A stretch of DNA of 64,000 bases, from contig CAZYHZ010000013.1 of assembly GCA_964647625.1 (NCBI GenBank), positions 22,512 through 86,511 of the forward strand, in the 5' to 3' direction. Made by a program: the position numbers and the translations under genes. Shown here in pieces: positions 16,187 to 24,514 of the stretch. The stretch's first letter is position 1. Each line of letters starts with the position of its first letter. The notes under the pieces are model-generated. The model worked only from the letters and a program-made list of their open reading frames with translations, did not search any database and was not told where the DNA came from. Source of the DNA: DASRJG01 sp964647625 (lineage in GTDB: Bacteria; Acidobacteriota; Polarisedimenticolia; Polarisedimenticolales; DASRJG01).

Positions 16187-16620
16187 GCACCCGCCTCGTA
16201 GCTGACTTCGACGACCTCAAGCTCCCGCTCGCCGCTCGGCAGTACCACCTTCACCCGATCTCCGACGCTCGCCGACAGCAGCGCCTTTGCAACCGGCGAG
16301 ACCCAACTGATGTGACCGCGCGCGACGTCGGTCTCGTCCACGCCGACGATCCGGTAACGCGCCGTCTCGCCGTCGGGCAGGCTCCGGACCGTGACGGTCG
16401 CTCCGAACCGAACGACGTCGAGGACTTCGGACGGTGGGCCTACGATGACCGCGGAGTCCAGGATCCGGCGCGCTTCGGGGTTCGAGTCCAGCTCGGCTCT
16501 CAATCGCTGCGCGCCGTCCCGCGTCAGATAGTTCTTCGCACCCGGCGGCAGAACGGAAGGCAACGGCCTCGGCGGCGGATCTTCCTTGTCATCGTCTTCT
16601 TTGGTGAACGCCTTGCTCAT
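16183..16620 (-). CDS. GreB-like transcription factor lacking the coiled-coil finger
   Basis: A 145-residue protein beginning MSKAFTKEDDD like GreB, with NYLTRDGAQRLRAELD, then jumping almost directly to the C-terminal FKBP-like domain (VRFGATVTVRSLPDGETARY, RGHISWVSPVAKALL). GreA/GreB normally place about 70 residues of antiparallel coiled coil here, with acidic tip residues that activate RNA cleavage. Only about 20 residues (SNPEARRILDSAVIVGP) remain. It can presumably bind polymerase but not deliver the catalytic tip. The start at 16620 is chosen for homology; TATTCT lies 8 nt upstream. Confidence 0.8.
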   Translation of the reverse strand: MSKAFTKEDDDKEDPPPRPLPSVLPPGAKNYLTRDGAQRLRAELDSNPEARRILDSAVIVGPPSEVLDVVRFGATVTVRSLPDGETARYRIVGVDETDVARGHISWVSPVAKALLSASVGDRVKVVLPSGERELEVVEVSYEAGA

Positions 16621-16870
16621 GCGGCTCGAGAATACCGGCGCCACATTGCTGCTGCGAATCTAGTTCTGAGGCTCGAATCTCCTCGACAGGCCGTTCTCCG
16701 AACAAAAGCCTACCCGTTCCGCTGGTTCTCCTTCGAACCGCCTCGAAACGGCCCCAAAAAGCGACTTCCAAGGGAAAACGGCCCTCCAGGATCGCCCAGG
16801 AGACGCGATCTCGGTCCCGGACGGGCCTCGGACCGGCCAAATTAAGCGAATACAGGGCGAAAAGCGGGGC

Positions 16871-19800
16871 TCACGGACACGCCCCCGCACTCGCCGCGAT
16901 CTTCGCATCGCGGCTCGCCACCTGCTTGGGAGAGCTCGTGTTGTAAGTGCCCGCTCCGCAGATGCTCGATGACGGGCGGACCAGGAACCACAACCCGCCT
17001 GCGGGCGGAGTGGCTCCACTGATCGCGAGAGTCGTACCGGCCTGGTCGTTGCCGTCGCACGCCGCGTCGCTGAAGCTGCCGCCTCCGCTGCGCAGCGCGG
17101 ACAGCGAGCCTTGCACGATGTCGTAGCCGGTGGAGCCGGCGATCGCGTTCCAGGAAAGCTGCGTGCGCGACGCGACGAGAAGGGTGGGGACGCCGCTCGG
17201 CGGTGCGCCGGGGTCGGCGACGCCGTCGCAGTTGTTGTCGATGCCGTCGCACAGCTCCGGGGCCCCGGGGTAGACGGTGGGGTTGCTGTCGTTGCAGTCG
17301 ACGCTGGCGTCGTACAGGTCGCCGTCGGCATCCACCAGACAGTTGGCGTCCACCTCGAGCGCGATGTCGCTCGGCGTCGTGCCGTTGTAGGGGCCGCCGT
17401 CGACCCATGCGAAGCCGACCTGGCGGAAGCGGTACGAGTTCGACCGGATGGCGCCGTCGCCCGCGGAGATCGCGTACGAGTCGGCGCTGCTCCCCGACTC
17501 GGTCGTGCCGTAGATCGACAGCCAGTAGGTCCCCGATCCCAGGCGCCTGGTCACGTCGAAGCGCGGCTCCCACAACCGTCCGGTGGAGCGGTAGCCGAGC
17601 GACTGCCCTGGCAAGATGCAAGACGACACGCACTGGCCGAGCTCGCACCCGTCTCCGGCCGGACACTGCGCGTAGGACGTGCAGGCGCCGCCCACGACAC
17701 AGTCGGCGCTCTGGGCGCAGGCCAATGCGGGATTGTGCTGGCAGTACGCGTGCACCGACCAGGTCTGAAGCTCCGTCCCGGGCTGTCCCGACGCATCGGT
17801 GTACAGCTTCGCGACGGCGTCCGGCACCTTCGTTCCGTCCTGCAGCACGCCGCGGAAGCTGCTGACGTCGCACAGCATTCCCGCGGGCACGACGAAGTCG
17901 TCGGCGCTCTGGCGGACCGCGCCACCGCTCGGCGTCGAATCGTGCGACTCGCCGGCGTGAAGGAGATCGACCTCTCCGTTCGTCCAGAACGTGCCGGGGT
18001 TGCCGCGGTACTGGTACGCGCCCATGTCGCACGCGCCTTCCCGGAACACGCCGCGCACGTCGGTGGCGGCGCACGTCGCGGCGTCCCCGGTATTCAGCGC
18101 GGGCGAGCCCACCTTGAGGCGCAGGTCGGTCCCCGCGGTACGGAAGAGAGGATCGGCATTGACGATCGCGGTGCCGGAGTACCCGCCCTGGACGATGCTG
18201 TTCGACACGGTCGCCGCGGCACCGCTGATGCTGCCGTTCGTGTTCGCCCACAAGATCGAATTGCGAATCGTGACGGTGTTGACGTCAAAGATGTAGATGC
18301 CGCCGCCCGCGCTGGGCGCGGTGTTGGCGGTCATCGTGACGTTGTTCAGCCGAAGCTTCCCCGTGTAGTCGAGGACCGCTCCGCCGACGTCCGACGTCGC
18401 CTGGTTCCCGCGGAACTCGCAGCTGTCGAGGTAGCTCGAGCCTCCGGGCCAATTGGAGAAGCCGCCCCCGCGAGTTCCCACATTCGAGATGAACTTCGTT
18501 TCTTCGATGTGCGGCCAGCCGCTCTGGCTGAAGAGCCCGCCGCCTTCACCGGAGGCCGTGTTGTTCGAGAACGTGCAGCCGGTGAGGCGCGGGTCGCCGG
18601 CCTGGTTCCACATCCCCGCTCCGCCGGTGCTCGCGGAGTTGCTGTCGAACGTCACGCGCTGGAGGTTCGGAGACCCGGTGTCGTTGTAGATCCCGCCGCC
18701 CATCGCGGCGAAGTTCTGCATCATGCTGAGGTTTCGTAAGGCGGGGAAGGCGTTTGAAAGGTAGATCCCGGCGCCGCGGTCGTTGGGGCTTCCGCCGTTG
18801 GCGTAGCCGGCGACGATGGTGAAGCCGTCGAGCACGGCGCTGTCGTCGATCCCCGACCCGGCGGTCACGACGTGATAGCTGTTGTCCGTCGACGAAACGG
18901 TTCCGATGGATCCGGTGAGGAGCGTGGTGTTCACATCGGAATCCCGGACGCCGCCGCCATTCGGATACCCTCCGAGAATCGTCACGCCGTTCTTCAGCGT
19001 GAACGTGGCGGCGCGGTTGTTCGTGTAGGCGTTGGCGACGGGGTCCCAGTCGGGCCGGTACGCGCCGTGCGCGACGAGGATTCGCGATCCCGACGTCGCG
19101 ACCGCGAGCGCGCCTTGAAGCTCCTTGAATGCATTCGCCCACGACGTCCCGTTACCCGCCCCCACGGCCAAGTTGTCGACGTAGTACACGTGTTGGAGCG
19201 CGTCGAGCGCGGCCTTCAGATTGGGAAGGGGGCCCAGCTTGCGCACTCCCGACCAAACGGTTCCCGTCGAAACCAGGAGCTGCTTGATCAGAGCGGGAGG
19301 GGCGGGCGAGTTGTACAGAGACTTGTGGGCCTGCTCCAGCAGAGCGACGGCCCCGGTGACGATCGGACCGGCGCCCGAGCTGCCGCCGAAATCGGAGCGG
19401 TAATAGAGGTTCCGTCCCTCCGCCGAGTACAGGCCGCCGTTGCCGGTGGTCACGATCGAATCCCCCCAACCCTGGAGATCGACCGTCGCGCCGTAGTTGC
19501 TCCACGACCAGTAGCTGCGCGGCGCAACCTGATGCGGCGACATTGCGCCCGTGACGATGATGGCGCCCGAGTCGTTTTCGGTGAGGAAGGGCCAGTGGTC
19601 GTCGTTGTTCGTCGAATAGATGGGGTCGTCGAGGTTCTGGCCGCCGTTCCCGCTGGTCTCGACGACGACGATGCCGTTGGCGACCAGCGTCAAGATCGCG
19701 TCGTACACCGGCTTCGACCATTCCATGGGGACGTAGTACGGGTCGCCGTACGGCCCGTCCATCTGCTGCTCGATGAGCACGACGTCCCCGGCCGAAAGCG

Positions 19801-20605
19801 CGGCTCCGCACTCCATCAGGGGGCGGGACACGCTGTACCCGAGGTCGGTGAAGGCGCCGGCGAGAAAGTCCTGGACGCCGTAGGCGATTCCCTTGGTGCC
19901 GGTGCCGTTGTTGAGGGCGCCGTAGATCCCGTGCACGCCCGTGCCGTGGTCGTCGTCGTAGGGGTTGAGCGGTGGACGGCCCAGGAAGGTGATCGTGGGG
20001 AGGTCCAGGTGGTTGCGGTTCAGCCCGTACTCGACGTCGCACACCTTCACGCCCGAGCCGCTCCAGCCGCGCGTCCAGGCGTTGCGCGCGTCGATCCCGT
20101 TCGGCGCCGCGTCGAGGTAGTCCTGATAAGGGGATGCCGGCGGGCCCGAATAGTCGGGCGCCGTGGGCGGTGGGACCGGCTTCGGCACGAAGTAGGCGGC
20201 CTCGACGCTGTCGTAGCGCTGAAGGATTTCCTTGGCGCGATCGGCGGTGAGCCCGGGTGGAAGGCGCAGCCGCATGTAGTTGTTGAGGTCGGGGAGCGGC
20301 TTGGCGCGGTTGGCCTGGCCGTCGCGCCGCATGCGGTCGAGCGCGTCTTCGCTGACCGAGTGCGTGCGGTCCCAGGTGGCCCCGCCGAAAGCGTGGAGTA
20401 TTCCTTGAAGGTCGGAGCCGACGGCGGCGTTGTGTCCCACGTCTGTGGGCTGGCCGTCCCGCAGGCGGACGGTCGTCCCTTCCTTGAACTTCACGTCCAG
20501 GAGGTTTGGCTCGTGCGTGGAGTTGTCCACGGGGGGCGCCGCGGCGGCGCGACCTCCGCCGAGGATGACCATCAAGACGACGGCAAGCAAGCGTGCGGTT
20601 CGCAT
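16871..20605 (-). CDS. Secreted subtilisin-like protease with beta-helix, MopE-type motif and CP-ending C-terminal domain
   Basis: A 1244-residue protein. The signal peptide begins MRTARLLAVVLMVILGGG, with GGGGGGAGG before the ATG. The S8 catalytic triad is recognisable though divergent: Asp in KVCDVEYGLNRNHLDL, His in DDDHGTGVHGIYG, Ser in GGSSGAGPIVTGAVALL, plus the oxyanion Asn in VVETSGNGG. Next comes a Pmp-like parallel beta-helix with repeated GGGIYN/GGAGMWN turns, a CDMGAYQY motif, and the MopE-like Ca-binding motif DCNDSNPTVYPGAPELCDG. The C-terminal domain ends ASAGACP, the shared -CP terminus discussed in the findings. Role: extracellular proteolysis or self-processing at the surface. 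Confidence 0.88.
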   Translation of the reverse strand: MRTARLLAVVLMVILGGGRAAAAPPVDNSTHEPNLLDVKFKEGTTVRLRDGQPTDVGHNAAVGSDLQGILHAFGGATWDRTHSVSEDALDRMRRDGQANRAKPLPDLNNYMRLRLPPGLTADRAKEILQRYDSVEAAYFVPKPVPPPTAPDYSGPPASPYQDYLDAAPNGIDARNAWTRGWSGSGVKVCDVEYGLNRNHLDLPTITFLGRPPLNPYDDDHGTGVHGIYGALNNGTGTKGIAYGVQDFLAGAFTDLGYSVSRPLMECGAALSAGDVVLIEQQMDGPYGDPYYVPMEWSKPVYDAILTLVANGIVVVETSGNGGQNLDDPIYSTNNDDHWPFLTENDSGAIIVTGAMSPHQVAPRSYWSWSNYGATVDLQGWGDSIVTTGNGGLYSAEGRNLYYRSDFGGSSGAGPIVTGAVALLEQAHKSLYNSPAPPALIKQLLVSTGTVWSGVRKLGPLPNLKAALDALQHVYYVDNLAVGAGNGTSWANAFKELQGALAVATSGSRILVAHGAYRPDWDPVANAYTNNRAATFTLKNGVTILGGYPNGGGVRDSDVNTTLLTGSIGTVSSTDNSYHVVTAGSGIDDSAVLDGFTIVAGYANGGSPNDRGAGIYLSNAFPALRNLSMMQNFAAMGGGIYNDTGSPNLQRVTFDSNSASTGGAGMWNQAGDPRLTGCTFSNNTASGEGGGLFSQSGWPHIEETKFISNVGTRGGGFSNWPGGSSYLDSCEFRGNQATSDVGGAVLDYTGKLRLNNVTMTANTAPSAGGGIYIFDVNTVTIRNSILWANTNGSISGAAATVSNSIVQGGYSGTAIVNADPLFRTAGTDLRLKVGSPALNTGDAATCAATDVRGVFREGACDMGAYQYRGNPGTFWTNGEVDLLHAGESHDSTPSGGAVRQSADDFVVPAGMLCDVSSFRGVLQDGTKVPDAVAKLYTDASGQPGTELQTWSVHAYCQHNPALACAQSADCVVGGACTSYAQCPAGDGCELGQCVSSCILPGQSLGYRSTGRLWEPRFDVTRRLGSGTYWLSIYGTTESGSSADSYAISAGDGAIRSNSYRFRQVGFAWVDGGPYNGTTPSDIALEVDANCLVDADGDLYDASVDCNDSNPTVYPGAPELCDGIDNNCDGVADPGAPPSGVPTLLVASRTQLSWNAIAGSTGYDIVQGSLSALRSGGGSFSDAACDGNDQAGTTLAISGATPPAGGLWFLVRPSSSICGAGTYNTSSPKQVASRDAKIAASAGACP

Positions 20606-20692
20606 GGAGCCTCCCCCCGATCTACGGACATTGTCGTACACCGGTCAATAACGGAAGGAGGCAGGTTTGTTACAGCCTCGCAAATCTCGGCG

Positions 20693-20721
20693 TTGCCGCC
20701 GGGTGCGGATCGCCGTACGCT
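20693..20721 (+). promoter_or_regulatory. Conserved promoter of beta-helix paralog 1
   Basis: TTGCCG (20693-20698), 17-bp spacer, TACGCT (20716-20721). The spacer contains TGCGGATCGCCG, nearly identical to the spacers before the paralogs at 41256 and 43461. Conservation across three otherwise diverged upstream regions supports function. Confidence 0.6.
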
Positions 20722-20750
20722 CCCAAGATCTACAAACCGATGGGGGTGGT

Positions 20751-22184
20751 ATGCAAGCTTCTCGGCGTGCCCGGTTCGCGGCCCTGCTTTGCGCGGTAGC
20801 GTGGCTGTCCGTCACCGCCTCGCGCGCGACCACCATCGCGGGTGGCAACGTCATCAACCAAACGTGGACTTCGGCAGGAAGCCCGTACATCGTCCAGGGG
20901 GACGTGACGGTCCCCACGGGGGCGTTCCTGAACATCAGCGCCGGCACGGTCGTGCAGTTCGCATCGACGGACGGCCAGGCCAGCGGCGCCGATACCAGCC
21001 GGGTTGAGCTGATCGTCAAGGGCACGCTCACAGTTTCCGGCACCGCGGCCTCGCCCGTGACGTTTCAGGCGCAATCCGGAACGACCGCCTCGATCTGGTA
21101 CGGCATCGAGGTGAACTCCGCGGCCGCGAGCGCCAGCATCGATCACGCCGCGATCCAGCACGCCGCCTTCGGCATCCAGTCGGCCGCCACGGGAACCGTG
21201 CTGTCGGTAACGAACACGACGATCGATACCTGCCAGTACGGGATCCAGAATTCGGACGGCACGCCGTCGCTCGACTCGATTCAGGTTTCGGGCTGCAACA
21301 CGTCCTTCAACTTCGTCGGAAAGGGGACGGTGACGCTCAAGAACGCCATCGCCCGATCCAGCGCGAGCTACGGCGTTCTTGCGTTGGCGTCGACAGGCAC
21401 GATGAACGTGACGGTCGTCAGCTCCACGATCAACGGCGGCGCGAACTATGGACTGTACGCAGGCTCCAACTCCGCCTCGTTCCAGGCCAACCTGACCGTG
21501 GAAAACGACATCGTCACCAGCAACGTCGTGGGCGTCTACCGGCAGACGAGTCCGGGCCCGGCCGTCGTATCCGTGACGTACTCGGACGTGTGGAACAACG
21601 GAGCGAACTACTTCAGCGTCGCCCCGGGTGCCGGAGCGATTTCGGTGAATCCGTCGTACGTGGGCGCAAACAATCTCCACTTGAGCGCGGGGAGCCTCGC
21701 CATCGACTCCGGCACCGCCGGAGCCGCGGAGCCCACGCACGACTTCGACGGCAACGCGCGGCCGCTCGACGGCGACGGCATCGGCGGCGCCGCGTTCGAC
21801 ATGGGCGCCTACGAGTTCGTGCCCGCGGCCGTCCTCGGTTCCGTGGCCGAAGTCCCCGGCGGTCTACAACCGGTCCTGACGATCGCCACGCCCGACCATG
21901 TGAGCTTGAACCTTCAGTGGGGCGCCTCGTGCGGCGGCGGGGCCATCGACTACGCGGTCTATGAAGGCACGATCGGCTCGTGGTACAGCCACGTGCCCGC
22001 GACGTGCACGACCTCGGGTGGCCTGACCGCGAGCTACACGCCTCCGCCCGGGAACAAGTACTACCTCGTGGTCCCGCTCAACGCCTCTGCCGAGGGCATC
22101 TACGGGCACGCGTCGTCGGGGACGCCGATTCCGGTGTCGGGCTCGGCGTGCCGGGCCTCGCAGAACACGGCGGGGTGCCCGTAG
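20751..22184 (+). CDS. Secreted parallel beta-helix protein, CP-terminal family, paralog 1
   Basis: A 477-residue protein. The signal peptide runs to about residue 27 (FAALLCAVAWLSVTASRATT). Repeated short beta-strand turns (SASIDHAAIQHAAFGIQS, GTVLSVTNTTIDTC) indicate a right-handed parallel beta-helix, followed by DGDGIGGAAFDMGAYEF, the choice-of-anchor Q-type closure. The last 110 or so residues form the shared C-terminal domain (YAVYEGTIGSWYSH, YYLVVPLNASAEGIYG) ending NTAGCP. Probably a cell-surface or secreted structural or binding protein; no catalytic residues are evident. GGGGGTGG precedes the ATG. Closely related to 41256 and 43461. Confidence 0.88.
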   Translation: MQASRRARFAALLCAVAWLSVTASRATTIAGGNVINQTWTSAGSPYIVQGDVTVPTGAFLNISAGTVVQFASTDGQASGADTSRVELIVKGTLTVSGTAASPVTFQAQSGTTASIWYGIEVNSAAASASIDHAAIQHAAFGIQSAATGTVLSVTNTTIDTCQYGIQNSDGTPSLDSIQVSGCNTSFNFVGKGTVTLKNAIARSSASYGVLALASTGTMNVTVVSSTINGGANYGLYAGSNSASFQANLTVENDIVTSNVVGVYRQTSPGPAVVSVTYSDVWNNGANYFSVAPGAGAISVNPSYVGANNLHLSAGSLAIDSGTAGAAEPTHDFDGNARPLDGDGIGGAAFDMGAYEFVPAAVLGSVAEVPGGLQPVLTIATPDHVSLNLQWGASCGGGAIDYAVYEGTIGSWYSHVPATCTTSGGLTASYTPPPGNKYYLVVPLNASAEGIYGHASSGTPIPVSGSACRASQNTAGCP

Positions 22185-22255
22185 CGGGATCGGGCTCGAG
22201 CGCGACGGACGAGATCATCCCGGCGATACAGAGCCGCGTTGTGCCTCTGGTCGAC

Positions 22256-22405
22256 GCCACCGTGCAACGAACACCGCCGCCGCAAGGTCGCCGGTGACGT
22301 TGAGCCGATGAGAACGCGGGTGCTCTCCTTCACGGCGTGCGGCCCCTCACATCATGAGGTCGCCGCCGTTGATGTCGAGCGCCGCCCCGGTGATATACCC
22401 GGCGC
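22256..22405 (-). pseudogene. Deleted duplicate of the symporter/SDR junction
   Basis: Two segments of the operon downstream are repeated here in fused form. 22256-22305 matches 24529-24578 (symporter 3' end) at 48 of 50 positions. 22304-22405 matches 25724-25825 (symporter 5' end plus SDR 3' end) at about 100 of 102. The roughly 1.15 kb between them is missing, and the joint has a 2-bp microhomology (GC). The residual product reads MKESTRVLIG then shifts frame. The SDR stub still encodes YITGAALDINGGDLMM. The near-identity means the copy is recent. Confidence 0.85.
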
Positions 22406-22482
22406 CGGCGGCTTGCCCGTAGTGGCCGGGAACGGCTTGATTGCGAAGGCGCCCGAGTCGTCGAACGGTATACACAACGCCA

Positions 22483-22752
22483 ATGCGCACGACCGCTGTG
22501 CTCGCCGCTGATACGTCGCTCGCCGCCGAACGCAGGCAGGTCGCATTGTGGCGGCGCATGTCCCCCCTCGAGAAGCTGAATCTCGTCGGCGAGAGCACCC
22601 GAGCCGTGCTCCAGCTGTCGCTCGCCGGGATCCGACTGCGTTATCCGGAAGCCTCGGATGAAGAATGCAGGTTGCGACTTGCAATATTGACGCTGGGGCG
22701 CGAGCTGGCGTGCCGGGCCTATCCCGAAGCGGCACGACTCCGCGGTCGCTGA
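22483..22752 (+). CDS. Small partner protein of nucleotidyltransferase module 3
   Basis: An 89-residue protein: AAERRQVALWRRMSPLEKL, then a long helix and RYPEASDEECRLRLAILTLG. This form, ending LGRELACRAY, is one I recognise as a recurrent neighbour of small nucleotidyltransferases in diverse genomes; its function is not established. TATACA (22469-22474) ends 8 nt before the ATG. It is intact although its partner downstream is decayed, the reverse of what one would expect if it were solely a toxin. Confidence 0.65.
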   Translation: MRTTAVLAADTSLAAERRQVALWRRMSPLEKLNLVGESTRAVLQLSLAGIRLRYPEASDEECRLRLAILTLGRELACRAYPEAARLRGR

Positions 22753-22754
22753 GT

Positions 22755-23241
22755 GTGATCTCCAACACGATCCCGGCGGCACTGATTGTTGCCGAGGTGC
22801 TGGAGGCATGCGGCGTTCGTTACCTCGTCGGCGGCTCGCTGGGCGATCGTTTCTACGTCGATGCCGAGGCTTTTCGTCGGGCGGTCCGCGACGGATCCAG
22901 CGCGAACATCATTCACGACGCGACATCGACGAAGGTCGATCTGTTCATGATCGGCGAATCGCCTCTCGACAAGGGGCAGATGGATCGCCGCCAACGCGTG
23001 CGAGTGTCGACCGATCCCGACGCTTGGCTGTACGTCTACATGTCCGAAGACATTCTCCTGCAGAAGCTTCGGTGGTACCGGCTCGGGAACGAAGTTTCCG
23101 ATCGGCAATGGCGGGACGTTCTCGGCATCATCCCTGGTGCAGGGTGACCGCCTGGATCGGAGCTATCTGCAGTCCGCAGCCGCGTTGCTCGGCGTGTCCG
23201 GCCTTCTTCAACGCGCGCTCGACGAGGCTCAGGGCGAGTAG
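22755..23241 (+). pseudogene. Decayed nucleotidyltransferase, module 3 (internal deletion plus frameshift)
   Basis: From GTG 22755 the frame reads GVRYLVGGSL and then goes directly to GDRFYVDAEAFRRAVRDGSS. In intact relatives a segment of about 40 residues with the catalytic DxD lies between these blocks. The frame then stops at 23147 after WRDVLGIIPGAG, but the +1 frame continues LVQGDRLDRSYLQSAAALLG to a stop at 23241, exactly the family C-terminus. One extra base near 23132 explains this. Without DxD it should be catalytically dead. The frameshift could be a sequencing error; the deletion could not easily be one. Confidence 0.75.
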
Positions 23242-23276
23242 TCTGATCACCTCCGCCTTCGGAGAGCCCAGATCCG

Positions 23277-24503
23277 CTAGCCCGGCCGTGCGACCGTACC
23301 GCCCACGAGCTGAAACCCGTATCGAATCACGATAGCCACGACAACGCTCTCCACGGCCGGCACGACGGCTTCCGCGAGGCCGACGTAGACGAATAGGCGT
23401 CTCGAGAAGAGCCAACCGTCGTTCGAGGAGCTGAGCATGACGATTCCAATGCCCACCAACGCATGGAGCACGACGGGAGCGATGAACGTCAGCAGCCACT
23501 TCGCCCAGCTCGCCGACCGCCACGGCTTGAACAGGAGCGCGCAGAGTCCCGTCAGCCCCAAGTTGATCGCGAGCCCCGACAGCGACCCATTCTTGTTCGT
23601 CCACAGGAGCGATGCGTCATTACCCGCAGCATCGGCACGGGTCGTCCGGTTGTTGTAATACGCGTAGCGAAGCGCCTGCCGCTGTTTGCCCGAGCGCTCG
23701 AACTCGGCGAGCGAAAACTGGAACGGCGGTGCTGCGACGGAGTCGAGCTCCAGCATCGCGACGTGCGTCTGCTCATCCAGATTCACCCGCCAATCGATGC
23801 TGTTGAGCGTGTTGCCGGATATGTGCGCCGCGCAGTCCTGGCTGAGGCCGTCGAGCGTCAGCGTGCAAGGCGGAACGGGCGGAAGCGCTTCGCCGGCACC
23901 CCGAGGCAGCCCGCCGATGACGAATCGAATCTTCATTTGTTGCGCGCGCTCGTCGGACGGATATTCGATTGGAACGACGTCGACGATCGCCGGGCCGCCC
24001 CGCAATCGCGCAAGCTGCCGCTCGACCTCCTCGAATGACAGGCTCGCCGCGTTGCTGTGCTTGCCCTCGCGCTCGACGGCGATCTCGATCGCCCGGCCTG
24101 CGGATTGCGGCAAGTACGATCGAGGCGCGTCGAGCTCGATCAGGCTGTCCTCCGCGATCAGGCCCTGCAGGGTGTCGAGCGCAACACGCCGTCCGGCGAC
24201 GACGACGGTGACGAACTTCTTGCGGAGCGGCTCGTCGAGCGCGAGAAAGTCGTGACCGACGAGGAGGAGTCTCATCACATCGGGGTCGGGGTGCGAGCCG
24301 CGGGCGTCGCGCCGAAAATGCGGAAGCACGACGATCCTTTCGACGGCCGGGTCGGGGAACGACGACGCGGCGGATTCGAGCTTGCGTGTAGATTGGGACA
24401 GCGCCGACGCCATGCGAGCCACCGGAATGCCCCAGTAGTAGACCAGGGCCAGCACGATCACCGCCAGGCCGAGCCTTCTGTTCGACACGAGGGGATCTCG
24501 CAC
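23277..24503 (-). CDS. Unknown membrane protein with large extracytoplasmic domain
   Basis: A 408-residue protein, GTG start at 24503, 11 bp after the symporter stop. One N-terminal membrane helix (LGLAVIVLALVYYWGIPVA), a soluble domain of about 230 residues containing two Cys (VPPCTLTLDG, LSQDCAAH), then three or four C-terminal helices (LAINLGLTGLCALLF, WLLTFIAPVVLHALVGIGI, VESVVVAIVIRYG). I do not recognise the family. Spacing places it in one operon with the SDR and the DAACS symporter, so it may sense or assist transport; that is inference. Confidence 0.75.
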   Translation of the reverse strand: MRDPLVSNRRLGLAVIVLALVYYWGIPVARMASALSQSTRKLESAASSFPDPAVERIVVLPHFRRDARGSHPDPDVMRLLLVGHDFLALDEPLRKKFVTVVVAGRRVALDTLQGLIAEDSLIELDAPRSYLPQSAGRAIEIAVEREGKHSNAASLSFEEVERQLARLRGGPAIVDVVPIEYPSDERAQQMKIRFVIGGLPRGAGEALPPVPPCTLTLDGLSQDCAAHISGNTLNSIDWRVNLDEQTHVAMLELDSVAAPPFQFSLAEFERSGKQRQALRYAYYNNRTTRADAAGNDASLLWTNKNGSLSGLAINLGLTGLCALLFKPWRSASWAKWLLTFIAPVVLHALVGIGIVMLSSSNDGWLFSRRLFVYVGLAEAVVPAVESVVVAIVIRYGFQLVGGTVARPG

Positions 24504-24514
24504 GTGGGAGTGAT

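Noticed and set aside
16645..16870. Gap between the GreB-like gene and the subtilase examined for an RNA gene or small ORF
   Set aside because: No tRNA-like fold, promoter or credible small protein was seen; frames crossing it are shadow extensions.
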